This document shows positions 54,449-63,113 of a stretch of DNA of 64,000 nt, piece by piece. Origin of the DNA: Myxococcus stipitatus (GTDB lineage: Bacteria > Myxococcota > Myxococcia > Myxococcales > Myxococcaceae); assembly GCF_037414475.1 (NCBI RefSeq), contig NZ_CP147913.1, positions 6,818,001-6,882,000 of the forward strand, in the 5' to 3' direction. Numbering within the stretch: position 1 is the first letter of the stretch; the number at the start of each line of letters is the position of its first letter. A program made the translations under genes and the position numbers. Under the pieces are notes generated by a model, which was not told the DNA's origin, searched no databases, and saw nothing but the letters and a program-made list of their open reading frames with translations.

Positions 54449-54498
54449 GTCGCCGCCGTCATCCTGCTCCACCGTGGCTTGCGTGGAGCCGCGCCGCC

Positions 54499-55806
54499 TC
54501 ACAGCACGCGCAGCACGAAACACTTCAGGTAGCGAGTCTCGCGCAGGTTCAGCAACACGGGGTGGTCCTTGCCCGCGCCGCGGCGTTCGACGATTTGCAG
54601 GCGGCGGCGCGCGTCGGCCGCGGCGGAGGCGAGCATGTCCTCGAAGGACTGCTCATCCACGTGGTACGTGCAGCTCGCGGTGATGAGGATTCCTCCGGGC
54701 CGCAGCAGCTGCATGGCGCGCAGGTTGATTTCCTTGTACCCGCGCACCGCGGCGGCGATGGCGTCCTTGTTCTTCGCGAAGGACGGCGGGTCCAGGACGA
54801 TGGTGTCGAACTTGCGTCCCTCGTCCACCGCGTCGCGCAGGAAGTCGAACGCGTTGGCCACGACGACATTCACGTTGGAGAGCTTGTTGGCCGCGGCGTT
54901 GTCGCGCAGCTGCGCGGAGGCCTGCTCGGAAATCTCGACCGCGGTGACGCTCGTGGCGCGCGTGGCGAGCTGGAGCGCGAAGCCTCCCACGTAGGAGAAG
55001 CAGTCCAGCGCCTCGCCATGGGCGTACTGCGCCGCCATGACGTGGTTCTCCCGCTGGTCCAGGAAGGCGCCCGTCTTCTGGCCCTCGAGCAGGTCCGCGC
55101 GCACGCGCACCAGGCCCTCGTCGAAGGAGACGGGGCCGGGGAGCTGACCGCGCAGCAGGCCCTTCTCCGGCGTGAGGCCCTCCAGGTTGCGCACGCCCAC
55201 GTCCGAGCGGTTGACGATGCCGCGCGGCTTGAACTGCTCCTCCAGCAGGTCCGTGAGGAGCGCCTTGCGCTGCTCGGTGGCGGGCACGAGGAACTGGACG
55301 CTGAGGTAGTCGCCGTAGCGGTCCACCACGAGGCCTGGGATTCCGTCCGCCTCGCCGTGAATCAGCCGGTACGTCGTCTCGCCCGGGAGCGCGCGCTGAC
55401 GCAGGTCCTGCGCGGACTGGAGCTTCTGGCGGAAGAAGTCCGCGTCCACCGCCACGTCGTCGTAGCTGAGCCAGCGCAGGGAAATCTTCGAGTGGCGCGA
55501 ATAGAACGCCTTGCCGATGAACCAGCCGCGCCCGTCCGTCACCCGGACGACCTCACCGCCCTCGAGTCCCGGGTCGCCGTTGAGGTCCGCTCGGTAAATC
55601 CAGGGGTGGCCCGCCTGCCAGCGCTCGACGCCGCGGCGCAGCAGGGAGACCTGGGGGACACCATCCGGCCCCAGCTCGGGCGAGGTCCGGTCCGGAGCGG
55701 GCTTGTCCGGGCGAGCATTGGGGCGGCCCCGGTTGGACGAGGACTGAGGGGAGAACGGCCTGCCACCGCGATGGGGGCCAGAAGGGGGCTTGGATGAGGT
55801 GGGCAT
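54499..55806 (-). CDS. rlmI: class I SAM-dependent rRNA methyltransferase, RlmI-like (PUA domain)
   Basis: 435 residues. A disordered Pro/Ser/Arg-rich N-terminus (about 1-50) precedes a PUA-like domain (VSLLRRGVERWQAGHPWIYRADL), an EEHB-type domain, and a Rossmann methyltransferase with LDCFSYVGGFALQLA and catalytic-site DPPSFAKNK, plus a TASCTYHVDE motif carrying the catalytic cysteine region. RlmI makes m5C1962 in 23S rRNA. Substrate position is inferred from family. The disordered N-terminus is unusual, and the true start could be internal. Confidence 0.88.
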   Translation of the reverse strand: MPTSSKPPSGPHRGGRPFSPQSSSNRGRPNARPDKPAPDRTSPELGPDGVPQVSLLRRGVERWQAGHPWIYRADLNGDPGLEGGEVVRVTDGRGWFIGKAFYSRHSKISLRWLSYDDVAVDADFFRQKLQSAQDLRQRALPGETTYRLIHGEADGIPGLVVDRYGDYLSVQFLVPATEQRKALLTDLLEEQFKPRGIVNRSDVGVRNLEGLTPEKGLLRGQLPGPVSFDEGLVRVRADLLEGQKTGAFLDQRENHVMAAQYAHGEALDCFSYVGGFALQLATRATSVTAVEISEQASAQLRDNAAANKLSNVNVVVANAFDFLRDAVDEGRKFDTIVLDPPSFAKNKDAIAAAVRGYKEINLRAMQLLRPGGILITASCTYHVDEQSFEDMLASAAADARRRLQIVERRGAGKDHPVLLNLRETRYLKCFVLRVL

Positions 55807-55836
55807 GACGTTGGGCGGCGTATACTCGCAACCCGC

Positions 55837-56367
55837 GTGAGATACGAGTTGCTCCTACAGACGATGACGCCGGGCACGCCCTACGAGGCGGCGCGGGTGG
55901 ATGGCCACCTCTCGGAGAAGCGGGTGAGCGTCCGCGCGGACGGCAACCGCCTCTGGCACCTCCAGCATGGCGACGTGGAGGTGGGGGAGCTGCGCGAGGG
56001 CGGCCAGGTGGTGGCCACCGAGCTGCGCATCCCCCTCTCCGAGCGGACGGACCTGGTGCGCGAGGTGGTCTCCGAGGCGGCCCTGCTGGCGACCCAGGCC
56101 GGGGCCCGGCTGGTGGACCCCCAACTGGGCCGCTCCCTGTCCGCCAACGACGACGGCGTGGTGGTGGACCAGTACCTGCGCACGGTGCGCTATGCGGGGG
56201 AGGTCGCCGGCGTGCCGGAGGCGATGGGCTCTTCATACGGACAGGACCCGGCCGGGGGAGCGCGTGGCTTCCAGCCCGGTACGAAGTTCCTCTTCATCGC
56301 ACTGGGGGTCTTCATCTTCCTGTACCTCCTGGTGGATTCGATGACGACGAGCCTTGGAGGCCGTTGA
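55837..56367 (+). CDS. tail-anchored membrane protein, unknown function
   Basis: 176 residues from a GTG start, with a soluble acidic N-terminal domain (about 1-140) and a single C-terminal TM segment (about 148-170, FLFIALGVFIFLYLLVD). No motif recognised. It diverges from rlmI with a 30-bp gap. Confidence 0.7.
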   Translation: MRYELLLQTMTPGTPYEAARVDGHLSEKRVSVRADGNRLWHLQHGDVEVGELREGGQVVATELRIPLSERTDLVREVVSEAALLATQAGARLVDPQLGRSLSANDDGVVVDQYLRTVRYAGEVAGVPEAMGSSYGQDPAGGARGFQPGTKFLFIALGVFIFLYLLVDSMTTSLGGR

Positions 56368-56450
56368 AATCCCGAGGAGTGGGCGCGATGGCGCCTCCTT
56401 TCCCGCTGGGTTGTCCGGCACGAGGCGCCAGGTGGCGTTAGGTTGAGGGC

Positions 56451-57008
56451 GTGTTCAAGTACCTCCTGTTCGCCCTCATCGTCGTCCCCTTCGTGGAGCT
56501 GTATCTGCTGGTCACCATCGGCCGGGAGATTGGCTTCGCGCCCACGCTGGGCCTGGTGCTGTTGACGGGCGTGGTGGGCACGTGGCTCGCCCGCCGCGAG
56601 GGCTCGCGGGTGATGAGCCGCTGGCAGTCATCCCTGGCCATGCGGCAGGTTCCGGAGGAGGGGCTGTTCAGCGGCGCACTCATCATGCTCGGGGGCGTGC
56701 TGCTGGTGATTCCGGGCGTCCTCACCGACGTGGCGGGGCTTTTGTTGCTGCTGCCACCCGTGCGGCGGTGGGTGACGGCGCGCCTGCGCCGGTCCGTCGA
56801 GCGGCGCATGCGCGAGGGTTCGCTGCACGTCACCACGATTGGCGGCATGGGCTTTCCGGGGCCCTTCGGTGGGGCTCCTCCGCCGGGAGGGCCTTCGTTC
56901 CCCAGGTCCTGGGACGAAGACTCCCAAGGCCCGTCCGCGCGGATGCGCCCGGGCGCGCCACGGTCCGAGGTCGACGCGGAGTTCACCGAGGAAGAGCCGC
57001 GGCACTAG
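56451..57008 (+). CDS. fxsA: FxsA-family membrane protein
   Basis: 185 residues with three to four TM segments. The pattern FVELYLLVTIGREIGFAPTLGLVLLTGVVGTWLARREG, then GVLLVIPGVLTDVAGLLLLLPPVRR, is typical of FxsA, a membrane protein linked to phage exclusion when overproduced in E. coli. A Gly/Pro-rich, acidic tail follows. The GTG start follows GGTTGAGGGC. Confidence 0.88.
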   Translation: MFKYLLFALIVVPFVELYLLVTIGREIGFAPTLGLVLLTGVVGTWLARREGSRVMSRWQSSLAMRQVPEEGLFSGALIMLGGVLLVIPGVLTDVAGLLLLLPPVRRWVTARLRRSVERRMREGSLHVTTIGGMGFPGPFGGAPPPGGPSFPRSWDEDSQGPSARMRPGAPRSEVDAEFTEEEPRH

Positions 57009-57042
57009 CCGGCCCGTCGTTCCTGGCTCCACGCAGGGCGCT

Positions 57043-58149
57043 TCAGGCGCGCGGGCTCATCCGCGTGCCGCTGATGCTGGCGTTCAACGTGGTGGAGCCG
57101 GCGCGCCAGGGGCGGGCCTGCTCGGTCACCCAGCGGCCCACTCGGGCCACCAGCGCGCAGACCAGGAGCAGGGCCGTGGCGACGCCCAGGGCGGCGGGAA
57201 CTCCCAGGGTGGGGCCCACGCGTCCGGCGAGCCCGGCGATGTCCGCCCAGCCGTACACCACCGGCAGGTGCAGCACGTAGATCCACAGCGACAGCCGACC
57301 CAGGGGCGCCAGCAAGCCACTCAGGCGCGTGGGAGCCAGCGTCACCGCGCCCAGGACGAGCAGCCCCTGGCTCACGCGATAGGCGACCATCCACGCGCTC
57401 GCGGGGCCCCAGTCCGGCACCAGGAGGACCTGGGTGATGCCCAATAGCCCCGCGCCCACCGCGAGCAGCGCCAGGCCCTGTGGCAGTCCTGGCCGCAGCA
57501 CGTTCAGCACGGAGGCGGCGAAGGCTCCGGCGAAGAAGAAGCCGGCCCATGGGAAGAAGGGGAAGCGGCTTCCCTCCGCGCTGCCCAGGAACTGCTGCAC
57601 GGGCGCGGGCAGCCCCGCGCCCATCTTCCACATCGTCGCGCTGGCGAGGGGAACTCCCACCGCCAGGGCGAGCAGGAGCAGCGGACGTCCTCCTCGCGCG
57701 GGCACGAGCGCGAGCAGCACGGAGCCCAAGAGCAGCGCGAAGCCGATGCACTGGAGCGCATCGAAGACGAAGACACGCGAGAGCATCGCGTCCGTCCAGC
57801 CCAGGTTCCGCGCCGCGTGCCAGCCGGGCCAGTGCAGCAGATAGCCGAGGAAGAGCAGCAGCAGGGAGCGGCGGACCCTGCGTCCCAGGGTGTCTCGCGC
57901 GCTGTTGGGCCGGGTTCCCAGCGCGGCCACCACCGCCCAGCCACTCACGAGGAGGAACAGGGGGGCGGTGACGCCGCGGAAGGCCCAGTAGTGTTGCACC
58001 CACGGGTGCAGACGCGCCTCGGGCGACAGCAGCGCGTCCAGCGTGTGTCCGAGCACCATGGCCAGGACCGCCAGACCGCGCGCTCCGTCGAGCCCGGGGT
58101 GCCGGTTCGATTGCTGCTGGAAGGTGAACGAGGGGCCGAGTCGTTTCAC
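57043..58149 (-). CDS. acyltransferase-like multi-TM protein (DUF1624/heparan-alpha-glucosaminide N-acetyltransferase-like)
   Basis: 368 residues from GTG 58149 with about ten TM segments. The start HPGLDGARGLAVLAMVLGHTLDAL matches the first helix of this acyltransferase superfamily, with a conserved Asp and His, and the C-terminal LGRLSLWIYVLHLPVVY is typical. It may move acyl groups across the membrane. In-frame ATG 58284 has a strong GGAGGAAGG but the stretch 58150-58284 has much weaker GC-ended codon bias and repeats, so I favour the shorter form. Confidence 0.78.
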   Translation of the reverse strand: MKRLGPSFTFQQQSNRHPGLDGARGLAVLAMVLGHTLDALLSPEARLHPWVQHYWAFRGVTAPLFLLVSGWAVVAALGTRPNSARDTLGRRVRRSLLLLFLGYLLHWPGWHAARNLGWTDAMLSRVFVFDALQCIGFALLLGSVLLALVPARGGRPLLLLALAVGVPLASATMWKMGAGLPAPVQQFLGSAEGSRFPFFPWAGFFFAGAFAASVLNVLRPGLPQGLALLAVGAGLLGITQVLLVPDWGPASAWMVAYRVSQGLLVLGAVTLAPTRLSGLLAPLGRLSLWIYVLHLPVVYGWADIAGLAGRVGPTLGVPAALGVATALLLVCALVARVGRWVTEQARPWRAGSTTLNASISGTRMSPRA

Positions 58150-58282
58150 GCGACCCGGAGCATAGGCCGAGCGGCTGGCCACGTCTCGAAAACACACGGA
58201 GCGAGAGGGTTCGCCCCCCTCCCGGGCATCCCACCTGGACGGTCCGTGGGATGCGACATCGTGGGATGCTACATCCCTGGAC

Positions 58283-59107
58283 ATGCGGCCTTCCTCCCCC
58301 TGGCTCTTCGTCCCATTCCTGGTCCTGGCCCCTGTTTCATCCGCGCGTGCTTCGTCGGGGGATGACTGGCTGGGCCCCGACAAGCCCAAGCATTTCGCCG
58401 CCTGTTTCGCGCTCGCGGGCGTGGGCTACGGCGCGGGGGCGCTCCTCTTCGATTCACCCGAAGCGCGGCTGTGGAGCGGCGCGGGGCTGTCGCTCGGGGT
58501 CGGTGTGGGCAAGGAACTGTACGACCTGGGGCGAGGAACCCGCTTCTCGCTCAAGGACCTGGCGTGGGACGCGGCGGGAGCGGCGACGGGGCTCGGGGTG
58601 GCGTGGCTCGTGGACCGGCTCGTGTTCGGACCGCCTCCTCGCGTGACTCAAGTCACCGCGTTACGAGAGGTTCCGCTCGTCGGGTTCGTCCCGGGGGCGC
58701 TCGGGCGAGAGGAGGTCCTCGTCCGGACGCACGCGCGCTTCGATGAGGCGCAGCAGCTTGTCGCGCTGAAGGAGCGGATCCACCGCCATGAGCGCGCTGC
58801 CCTGGTGGCCTCCGCCTCCGGTGACGAGCACGGAGACCTGGCCGCGAGGACATTGCCTGAGGCAGCCGGTGGGCATGACACGGACGTGGTCGGCGAGCCC
58901 CCGCTCGCTCAGCGTGCGCTGGAGCCAGCGGGGCAACTCGATGCCTCCCGCCCTGGCGCCGCCGCGCATCAAACACTTGCGGCAGACGAGTACCTCGACG
59001 TCTTCGTCGTCCCCGCCGCGTTCATCTCGCATCCATCCTCCGGGTCCGGGGGACAGGGCACCGCGTTGGCTCGCCACGGGGCGGATGCGCCGCTGCGTGG
59101 CCGCTGA
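58283..59107 (+). CDS. YfiM-like protein with long antisense-overlapping tail
   Basis: 274 residues as read. A signal peptide (about 1-24) is followed by DKPKHFAACFALAGVGYGAGAL and SLGVGVGKELYDLGRGTRFSLKDLAWDAAGAATG, the pattern of YfiM/DUF2279-type small envelope proteins, ending near residue 120. From about 58650 the frame runs antisense to a well-supported ferredoxin-like gene and shows no family features. The adjacent +3 frame stops at 58644-58646, so a frameshift near 58620 would give a normal-length (about 120-residue) product. Either a sequencing/real frameshift or a genuine overlap. Confidence 0.6.
   Translation: MRPSSPWLFVPFLVLAPVSSARASSGDDWLGPDKPKHFAACFALAGVGYGAGALLFDSPEARLWSGAGLSLGVGVGKELYDLGRGTRFSLKDLAWDAAGAATGLGVAWLVDRLVFGPPPRVTQVTALREVPLVGFVPGALGREEVLVRTHARFDEAQQLVALKERIHRHERAALVASASGDEHGDLAARTLPEAAGGHDTDVVGEPPLAQRALEPAGQLDASRPGAAAHQTLAADEYLDVFVVPAAFISHPSSGSGGQGTALARHGADAPLRGR
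58661..59032 (-). CDS. [2Fe-2S] ferredoxin-like (thioredoxin-fold) protein
   Basis: 123 residues from ATG 59032, which has GGAGG 4-5 nt upstream; GTG 59077 is an alternative. Cysteines at VCRKCLMRGG and GCLRQCPRGQVSVLV reproduce the C-x-x-C ... C-x-x-x-C pattern of thioredoxin-like [2Fe-2S] ferredoxins. It would carry electrons in the cytoplasm. It lies entirely opposite the 3' half of the YfiM-like reading frame. Confidence 0.8.
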   Translation of the reverse strand: MRDERGGDDEDVEVLVCRKCLMRGGARAGGIELPRWLQRTLSERGLADHVRVMPTGCLRQCPRGQVSVLVTGGGGHQGSALMAVDPLLQRDKLLRLIEARVRPDEDLLSPERPRDEPDERNLS

Positions 59108-59364
59108 TGCGTGCTCGACATTCCCGGAGGGCCGTTCGTCCCTCTTCCGTGAGCAGTCCCGGACAGTCTCAAGGAGGTAGTCGCCGGAGCGCGGTCTCGC
59201 AGCCCGCGCCGGGACGTTCGATGGGCAAGCGGCCGGAGAGGGGCCTGTTGGCGCCGGGCTGATGGAAGCTGAAAGCGAGGATGGGGTGCGTCATCAAGAC
59301 GCGGACGCCCTCTCGGAGTCATGCTGATAGCGTGTCGCCGCGTTGCACACCTTGGGAGTTTCCT

Positions 59365-60474
59365 ATGTCGCGAACCCGGTTCTTCTCAGTGCTCACGCTG
59401 GCCTCCCTGGGCGCGAGTGGGCTCGCGGCCTGTGAGCGGAAGCAGGAGCCGGCGGCTTCTCCCCCGGTGGTCGCGGAGGCACCGAAGCCCCGCGCGCCCT
59501 CGACGCTGACGGCCGACCAGCTCGCGCACTTCTTCCGGCCCGTGCCGCCCAGGAAGGACGCGAAGCCCGCGCCCAAGGACACCCCTGCGCAGGTGGAGCT
59601 GGGGCGCATGCTCTTCTTCGAGCCGCGCCTGTCGAAGAACCACGATGTCTCCTGCAACACCTGCCACGGCCTGGGCACCTACGGCGTGGACAACAAGGCG
59701 CTGTCGGACGGGCACCGGGGGCTGAAGGGCTCGCGCAACTCGCCCACGGTCTACAACGCGGCGGGCCACATCGCGCAGTTCTGGGATGGGCGCGCGGACA
59801 CGCTGGAGGCGCAGGCCACCGGGCCCATCCTGAATCCGGTGGAGATGGCCATGCCGGACTCGCGCCGGGTGGTGACGACGTTGTCCTCCATGCCCGAGTA
59901 CGTCGCGCGCTTCCGTGAGTCCTTCCCGGGCGAGAAGCGGCCGGTGACGATGGAGAACGCCGCCAAGGCGCTGGCCGCGTTCGAGCGAGGACTCACGACG
60001 ACCTCCCGCTTCGACCGGTTCGTGGCGGGTGAGCACTCCGCGCTGACGGAGACGGAGCAGCGGGGGCTTCAGCTCTTCGCGACCACGGGCTGCACCACGT
60101 GCCACAACGGCCCCACGGTGGGCGGGCTGTCCTTCCAGCGGCTGGGGTTGGTGGAGGACTACCCGGGGCTGAAGGACGCGGGCCGGTTCGACGTGACGAA
60201 GAACGAGGATGACCGGGGCAAGTTCCGCGTGCCCACGCTGCTCAACGTCGAGCGCACCGGGCCGTACCTGCATGACGGCAGCGTGAAGGACTTGCCGACG
60301 ATGGTCCGGTTGATGGCCCGGCATCAGCTCGCGCGGACGTTGACGGACGCGGAGGTGGATGACCTGGTGGCCTTCCTCAAGAGCCTCACGGGGGAGCTGC
60401 CGCCCGCCGAGCGCATCGCCGCGCCCGCGCTCCCGCCGAGTACGAAGAAGACTCCGAAGCCGGACCCGTCTTGA
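59365..60474 (+). CDS. di-haem cytochrome c peroxidase lipoprotein (MauG/CcpA family)
   Basis: 369 residues. A lipoprotein signal (FFSVLTLASLGASGLAAC, Cys near 22) precedes a Pro-rich linker. Two haem c sites CNTCH and CTTCH are seen, with RNSPTVYNA and VPTLLNVERTGPYLHDG motifs of bacterial CCPs. It reduces hydrogen peroxide in the periplasm. GGGAG site precedes ATG 59365. A small membrane protein follows 42 bp downstream. Confidence 0.93.
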   Translation: MSRTRFFSVLTLASLGASGLAACERKQEPAASPPVVAEAPKPRAPSTLTADQLAHFFRPVPPRKDAKPAPKDTPAQVELGRMLFFEPRLSKNHDVSCNTCHGLGTYGVDNKALSDGHRGLKGSRNSPTVYNAAGHIAQFWDGRADTLEAQATGPILNPVEMAMPDSRRVVTTLSSMPEYVARFRESFPGEKRPVTMENAAKALAAFERGLTTTSRFDRFVAGEHSALTETEQRGLQLFATTGCTTCHNGPTVGGLSFQRLGLVEDYPGLKDAGRFDVTKNEDDRGKFRVPTLLNVERTGPYLHDGSVKDLPTMVRLMARHQLARTLTDAEVDDLVAFLKSLTGELPPAERIAAPALPPSTKKTPKPDPS

Positions 60475-60516
60475 AACGTGCTTCCCGCTGTACCCATTGG
60501 TAAACCGCGAGGCCTC

Positions 60517-60915
60517 ATGGAACGAATCTTCTTCAATGCCCACTCCGGGCTCCGCTACCTGGTGTTGCTCGCGGGCGTGCTGGCCATCGCCTACTTCGCC
60601 TTCGGGCTCGTCACGAAGCGCCCGTTCGACAAGGGCGGCCGCATCCTGGGCGCGTCCTTCGCCGGCCTGCTGCACCTCCAGGTGCTGCTGGGCATCCTCG
60701 TGCTGGTGACGCGCTTCTATTACCCGGCGCTCATCGGCCACATCGTGATGATGGTGGCGGCGGCGGGTGTGGCGCAGGCGCTCATCTCGGTGAATCGCCG
60801 CAAGGCGCAGCCGGGCTACGGGCTCCCGCTGGCCGGTGTGGGCCTCGCGGTGCTCTTCATCATCGGTGGCATCATGGCCATTGGCCGCGGCGTGTTCACG
60901 TCCACCGCGATGTGA
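60517..60915 (+). CDS. small four-TM membrane protein next to cytochrome c peroxidase
   Basis: 132 residues with four predicted TM segments. Histidines occur at the ends or within helices (NAHSGLRY, LLHLQVLLG, GHIVMMV), which could ligate haem or contact a quinone. Not recognised by name. Co-orientation with the peroxidase suggests an electron donor or anchor, which is inference. ATG 60517 gives the natural N-terminus. Confidence 0.75.
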   Translation: MERIFFNAHSGLRYLVLLAGVLAIAYFAFGLVTKRPFDKGGRILGASFAGLLHLQVLLGILVLVTRFYYPALIGHIVMMVAAAGVAQALISVNRRKAQPGYGLPLAGVGLAVLFIIGGIMAIGRGVFTSTAM

Positions 60916-60960
60916 GTCTCAATCCTCGCGGGTCGAGCCTGTGCTCTCCGCGTGGTTCCC

Positions 60961-60989
60961 ACGGGCCCGATGAGGGCCCGTTCTTTTTT
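60961..60989 (+). terminator. intrinsic terminator of the peroxidase operon
   Basis: An 8-bp perfect stem (ACGGGCCC at 60961-60968, GGGCCCGT at 60974-60981) with a 5-nt loop followed by TCTTTTTTC; 45 bp after the stop of the membrane protein gene. Confidence 0.9.
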
Positions 60990-62133
60990 CAGGCGCCAGG
61001 CGAGGAGCTTCGGGGCGCGCACGCCGCGGCCTGGATGTTCCCCTGGTGCTCGTGTTGAGCGCGCTCGGAAGAGTGGGCCTGCTCTTCCGGGTGGTTTCGC
61101 GCAGGCACGAGAAGAAGCCGACTGTTTCGGCCTCCAACCGGCCATTGCCTGAATGGACAAATCTCTTTCGCAACGCCGCCTGCGCCATCTCCTTCCTCGA
61201 AGTGTCATCCATGACGTGAGCATCGCCGGCATCGAGATGGGCCCCCATTCGGGGCGCCTGCTTCTCCACGACGTCATCGCGAGCGGTGCGCTCATGACGA
61301 GGGGTATCGCTGTCCACCCGAGGGAGGCCTTGTGTGGGCGGCGTGAGGCCAACCCTGCTGCCAAAGTCGTCATGCTCATGATGCGAGGCGCATGCGGACG
61401 GTGGGGTGCCCGTGAGGTTGTCGTTGCAGTCAAAGAATCGCGTGGCGGTGAACGAGCCTGCGGTGTCAGCCCAGCGCGAAGTGAAGCTCCGCGCCCGCAA
61501 ATCCAGACACGGCTGAGTGATGCCACCCTGGAGCCTGCCTCCTCCGTCTCTCTCCTGAACAACTACATACGGCTCGGGACTTGGCCATACAGGTGAGGTC
61601 GCTGGCGGCGAAGTCGTGCCGAGAGCCCCGTATGAAATCGAAGACATGCTTGTGCGTGTTTGGACCGAGGTCCCAGGGGGAGGGCTGGTATGCGGGGCAG
61701 TGACTCCTGTTGCGATAAATCCCAGCGTGCTCCGGAACGTGGCGCCAGGGTGATAGGTGCGGGGCGGAGATTCGGGTTCCACTCTCTTCACGTGCGTCGA
61801 GCAGCACGGAGTCTCGGCTCCACCTGCAACCGCCTCAAGGACCCGCGCCCGCCGCGCCAGCCTGTCCGCCTCAGGAGGAAGGGAGCGCTGTTCCCGCATG
61901 CAGGCCGTGAGGTGTTGAGAACACTCGATCTGGAACCCGGCTCCGACGTCCCTCAAGAAGGAGAGTGGCGCGCACGGCCCGTTGTCGCGTCGCTCGCCCG
62001 TCATGTCGCGCGGTTTGACGCAGCGACTGAAACTTGGACAGGCACAGGTGGCGCTCGTGAGCAACCGCCACCCGTGGGTTCCGCCGGCCATGATACAGCA
62101 AGCCGTCCGTGCCTTGGCCGGCGTGAGTGCCCG
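60990..62133. other. 1.1-kb gene-poor, lower-GC stretch
   Basis: No reading frame here has a convincing ribosome-binding site, domain or GC-ended codon pattern. GC appears several percent below the flanks by eye. A long minus-strand frame (60919-62091) includes a Cys/Trp/Phe-containing piece (around 61420-61470) that looks more protein-like than the rest, so the region could be a decayed gene. No transposase, repeat or tRNA remnant recognised. Confidence 0.5.
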
Positions 62134-62853
62134 TCACTTCGTCGGCAGCTCGACCTCGGTGGCCTCGCGCACGTCCAGAAGGCCCAGGGTGATGTGGCCC
62201 CCACAGTGCTTCTGGGTCTTCTCGCCAATGAGGGTGACGAGACCTCGCAGGTCCTCCGTCGTCACCGTGGGCGAGGGCGCCTCGACGAAGAGGATGATGT
62301 CGCGCGAGCTGGCCTCCACCTTGGCGTGGTCGCAGTCGCGGAAGTTCCACCGCCGCGTGAGCACGCGCGCGTCGTCCGCGTAGACGACCTCGCCCGCGCT
62401 CGTCTGCTCCGCCTCCGCGCCGCCGATGGGGGTGAAGGGCTCGTCGCCCGGCGACAGGCGGAGCTGGAGGTCACCCTGGAGCCGGTCCAAGGTGTAGCCG
62501 CCCACGGGCAGCAGGTAGAACAGCTCCGCGAGCAGATAGGCGTTCACCGCCTTGTTGATCCACGGCACGGGGTTCCCGTTCACCACGCGGCGCAGCAGCG
62601 CCTCCGCGCTGGGACGCGCCTTCTTCGGGTTGACGCCGAAGCGCTGGTAGGCCTCCTGCCACGCCGCGATGCGAGGGTCCGCCGCCAAGGCCGCGAGGTC
62701 GGGGACCCGCGCACGGAAGTCCGCCTCGGCCGCACGCAGTTCCGCCTGGAGCTCGGGACTGTCTCCTGTGTTGTCCATGCCTCGCACCGCGATGAAGCTG
62801 ATGCGCAGGTCCGGGAACTTCTGTGCCATCTCGTTGGAAACTCGCAGGTGCAT
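62134..62853 (-). CDS. B3/B4 tRNA-binding-domain protein
   Basis: 239 residues from ATG 62853 (GGAG 7 nt upstream; in-frame ATG 62886 possible). Features of stand-alone B3/B4 proteins are present: WQEAYQRFGVNPKKARPSAEALLRRV, and VNAYLLAELFYLLPVGGYTLD. The domain is the editing/tRNA-recognition module of phenylalanyl-tRNA synthetase beta chains; free-standing versions may hydrolyse mischarged tRNA, though function is not established. No synthetase gene is nearby. Confidence 0.85.
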   Translation of the reverse strand: MHLRVSNEMAQKFPDLRISFIAVRGMDNTGDSPELQAELRAAEADFRARVPDLAALAADPRIAAWQEAYQRFGVNPKKARPSAEALLRRVVNGNPVPWINKAVNAYLLAELFYLLPVGGYTLDRLQGDLQLRLSPGDEPFTPIGGAEAEQTSAGEVVYADDARVLTRRWNFRDCDHAKVEASSRDIILFVEAPSPTVTTEDLRGLVTLIGEKTQKHCGGHITLGLLDVREATEVELPTK

Positions 62854-63113
62854 GGGATTCTCCAGATAGGGGACTGTCCGTACCATTTCCCGCCGCGAGT
62901 GACCAGGGCAGGACTCACCGTGCTGATGACAGGCGTTGAGCTTCCAAACCCAACCTGATGTCAGAGGTCATTGATACGTTCCGGGAATGCCTAGATAGTG
63001 CGCGCGTTCATCGGTTACCAGGAATGCCGTTGTTGAACAGGTGTTGAACCCAGTTGTGGGAGTCCGCGACAGCGGGCTCCTCCTGGCGCCGCCAACGGGA
63101 ATGTCTTGTCATC

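Noticed and set aside
54562-55797. 411-codon plus-strand frame opposite rlmI.
   Set aside because: No domain or ribosome-binding site; the rlmI motifs are clear on the other strand.
58150-58284. N-terminal extension of the acyltransferase-like protein from ATG 58284.
   Set aside because: Codon third-position GC is markedly lower than in the gene, with short tandem repeats, and it would collide with the start of the plus-strand YfiM-like gene; kept only as an alternative start.
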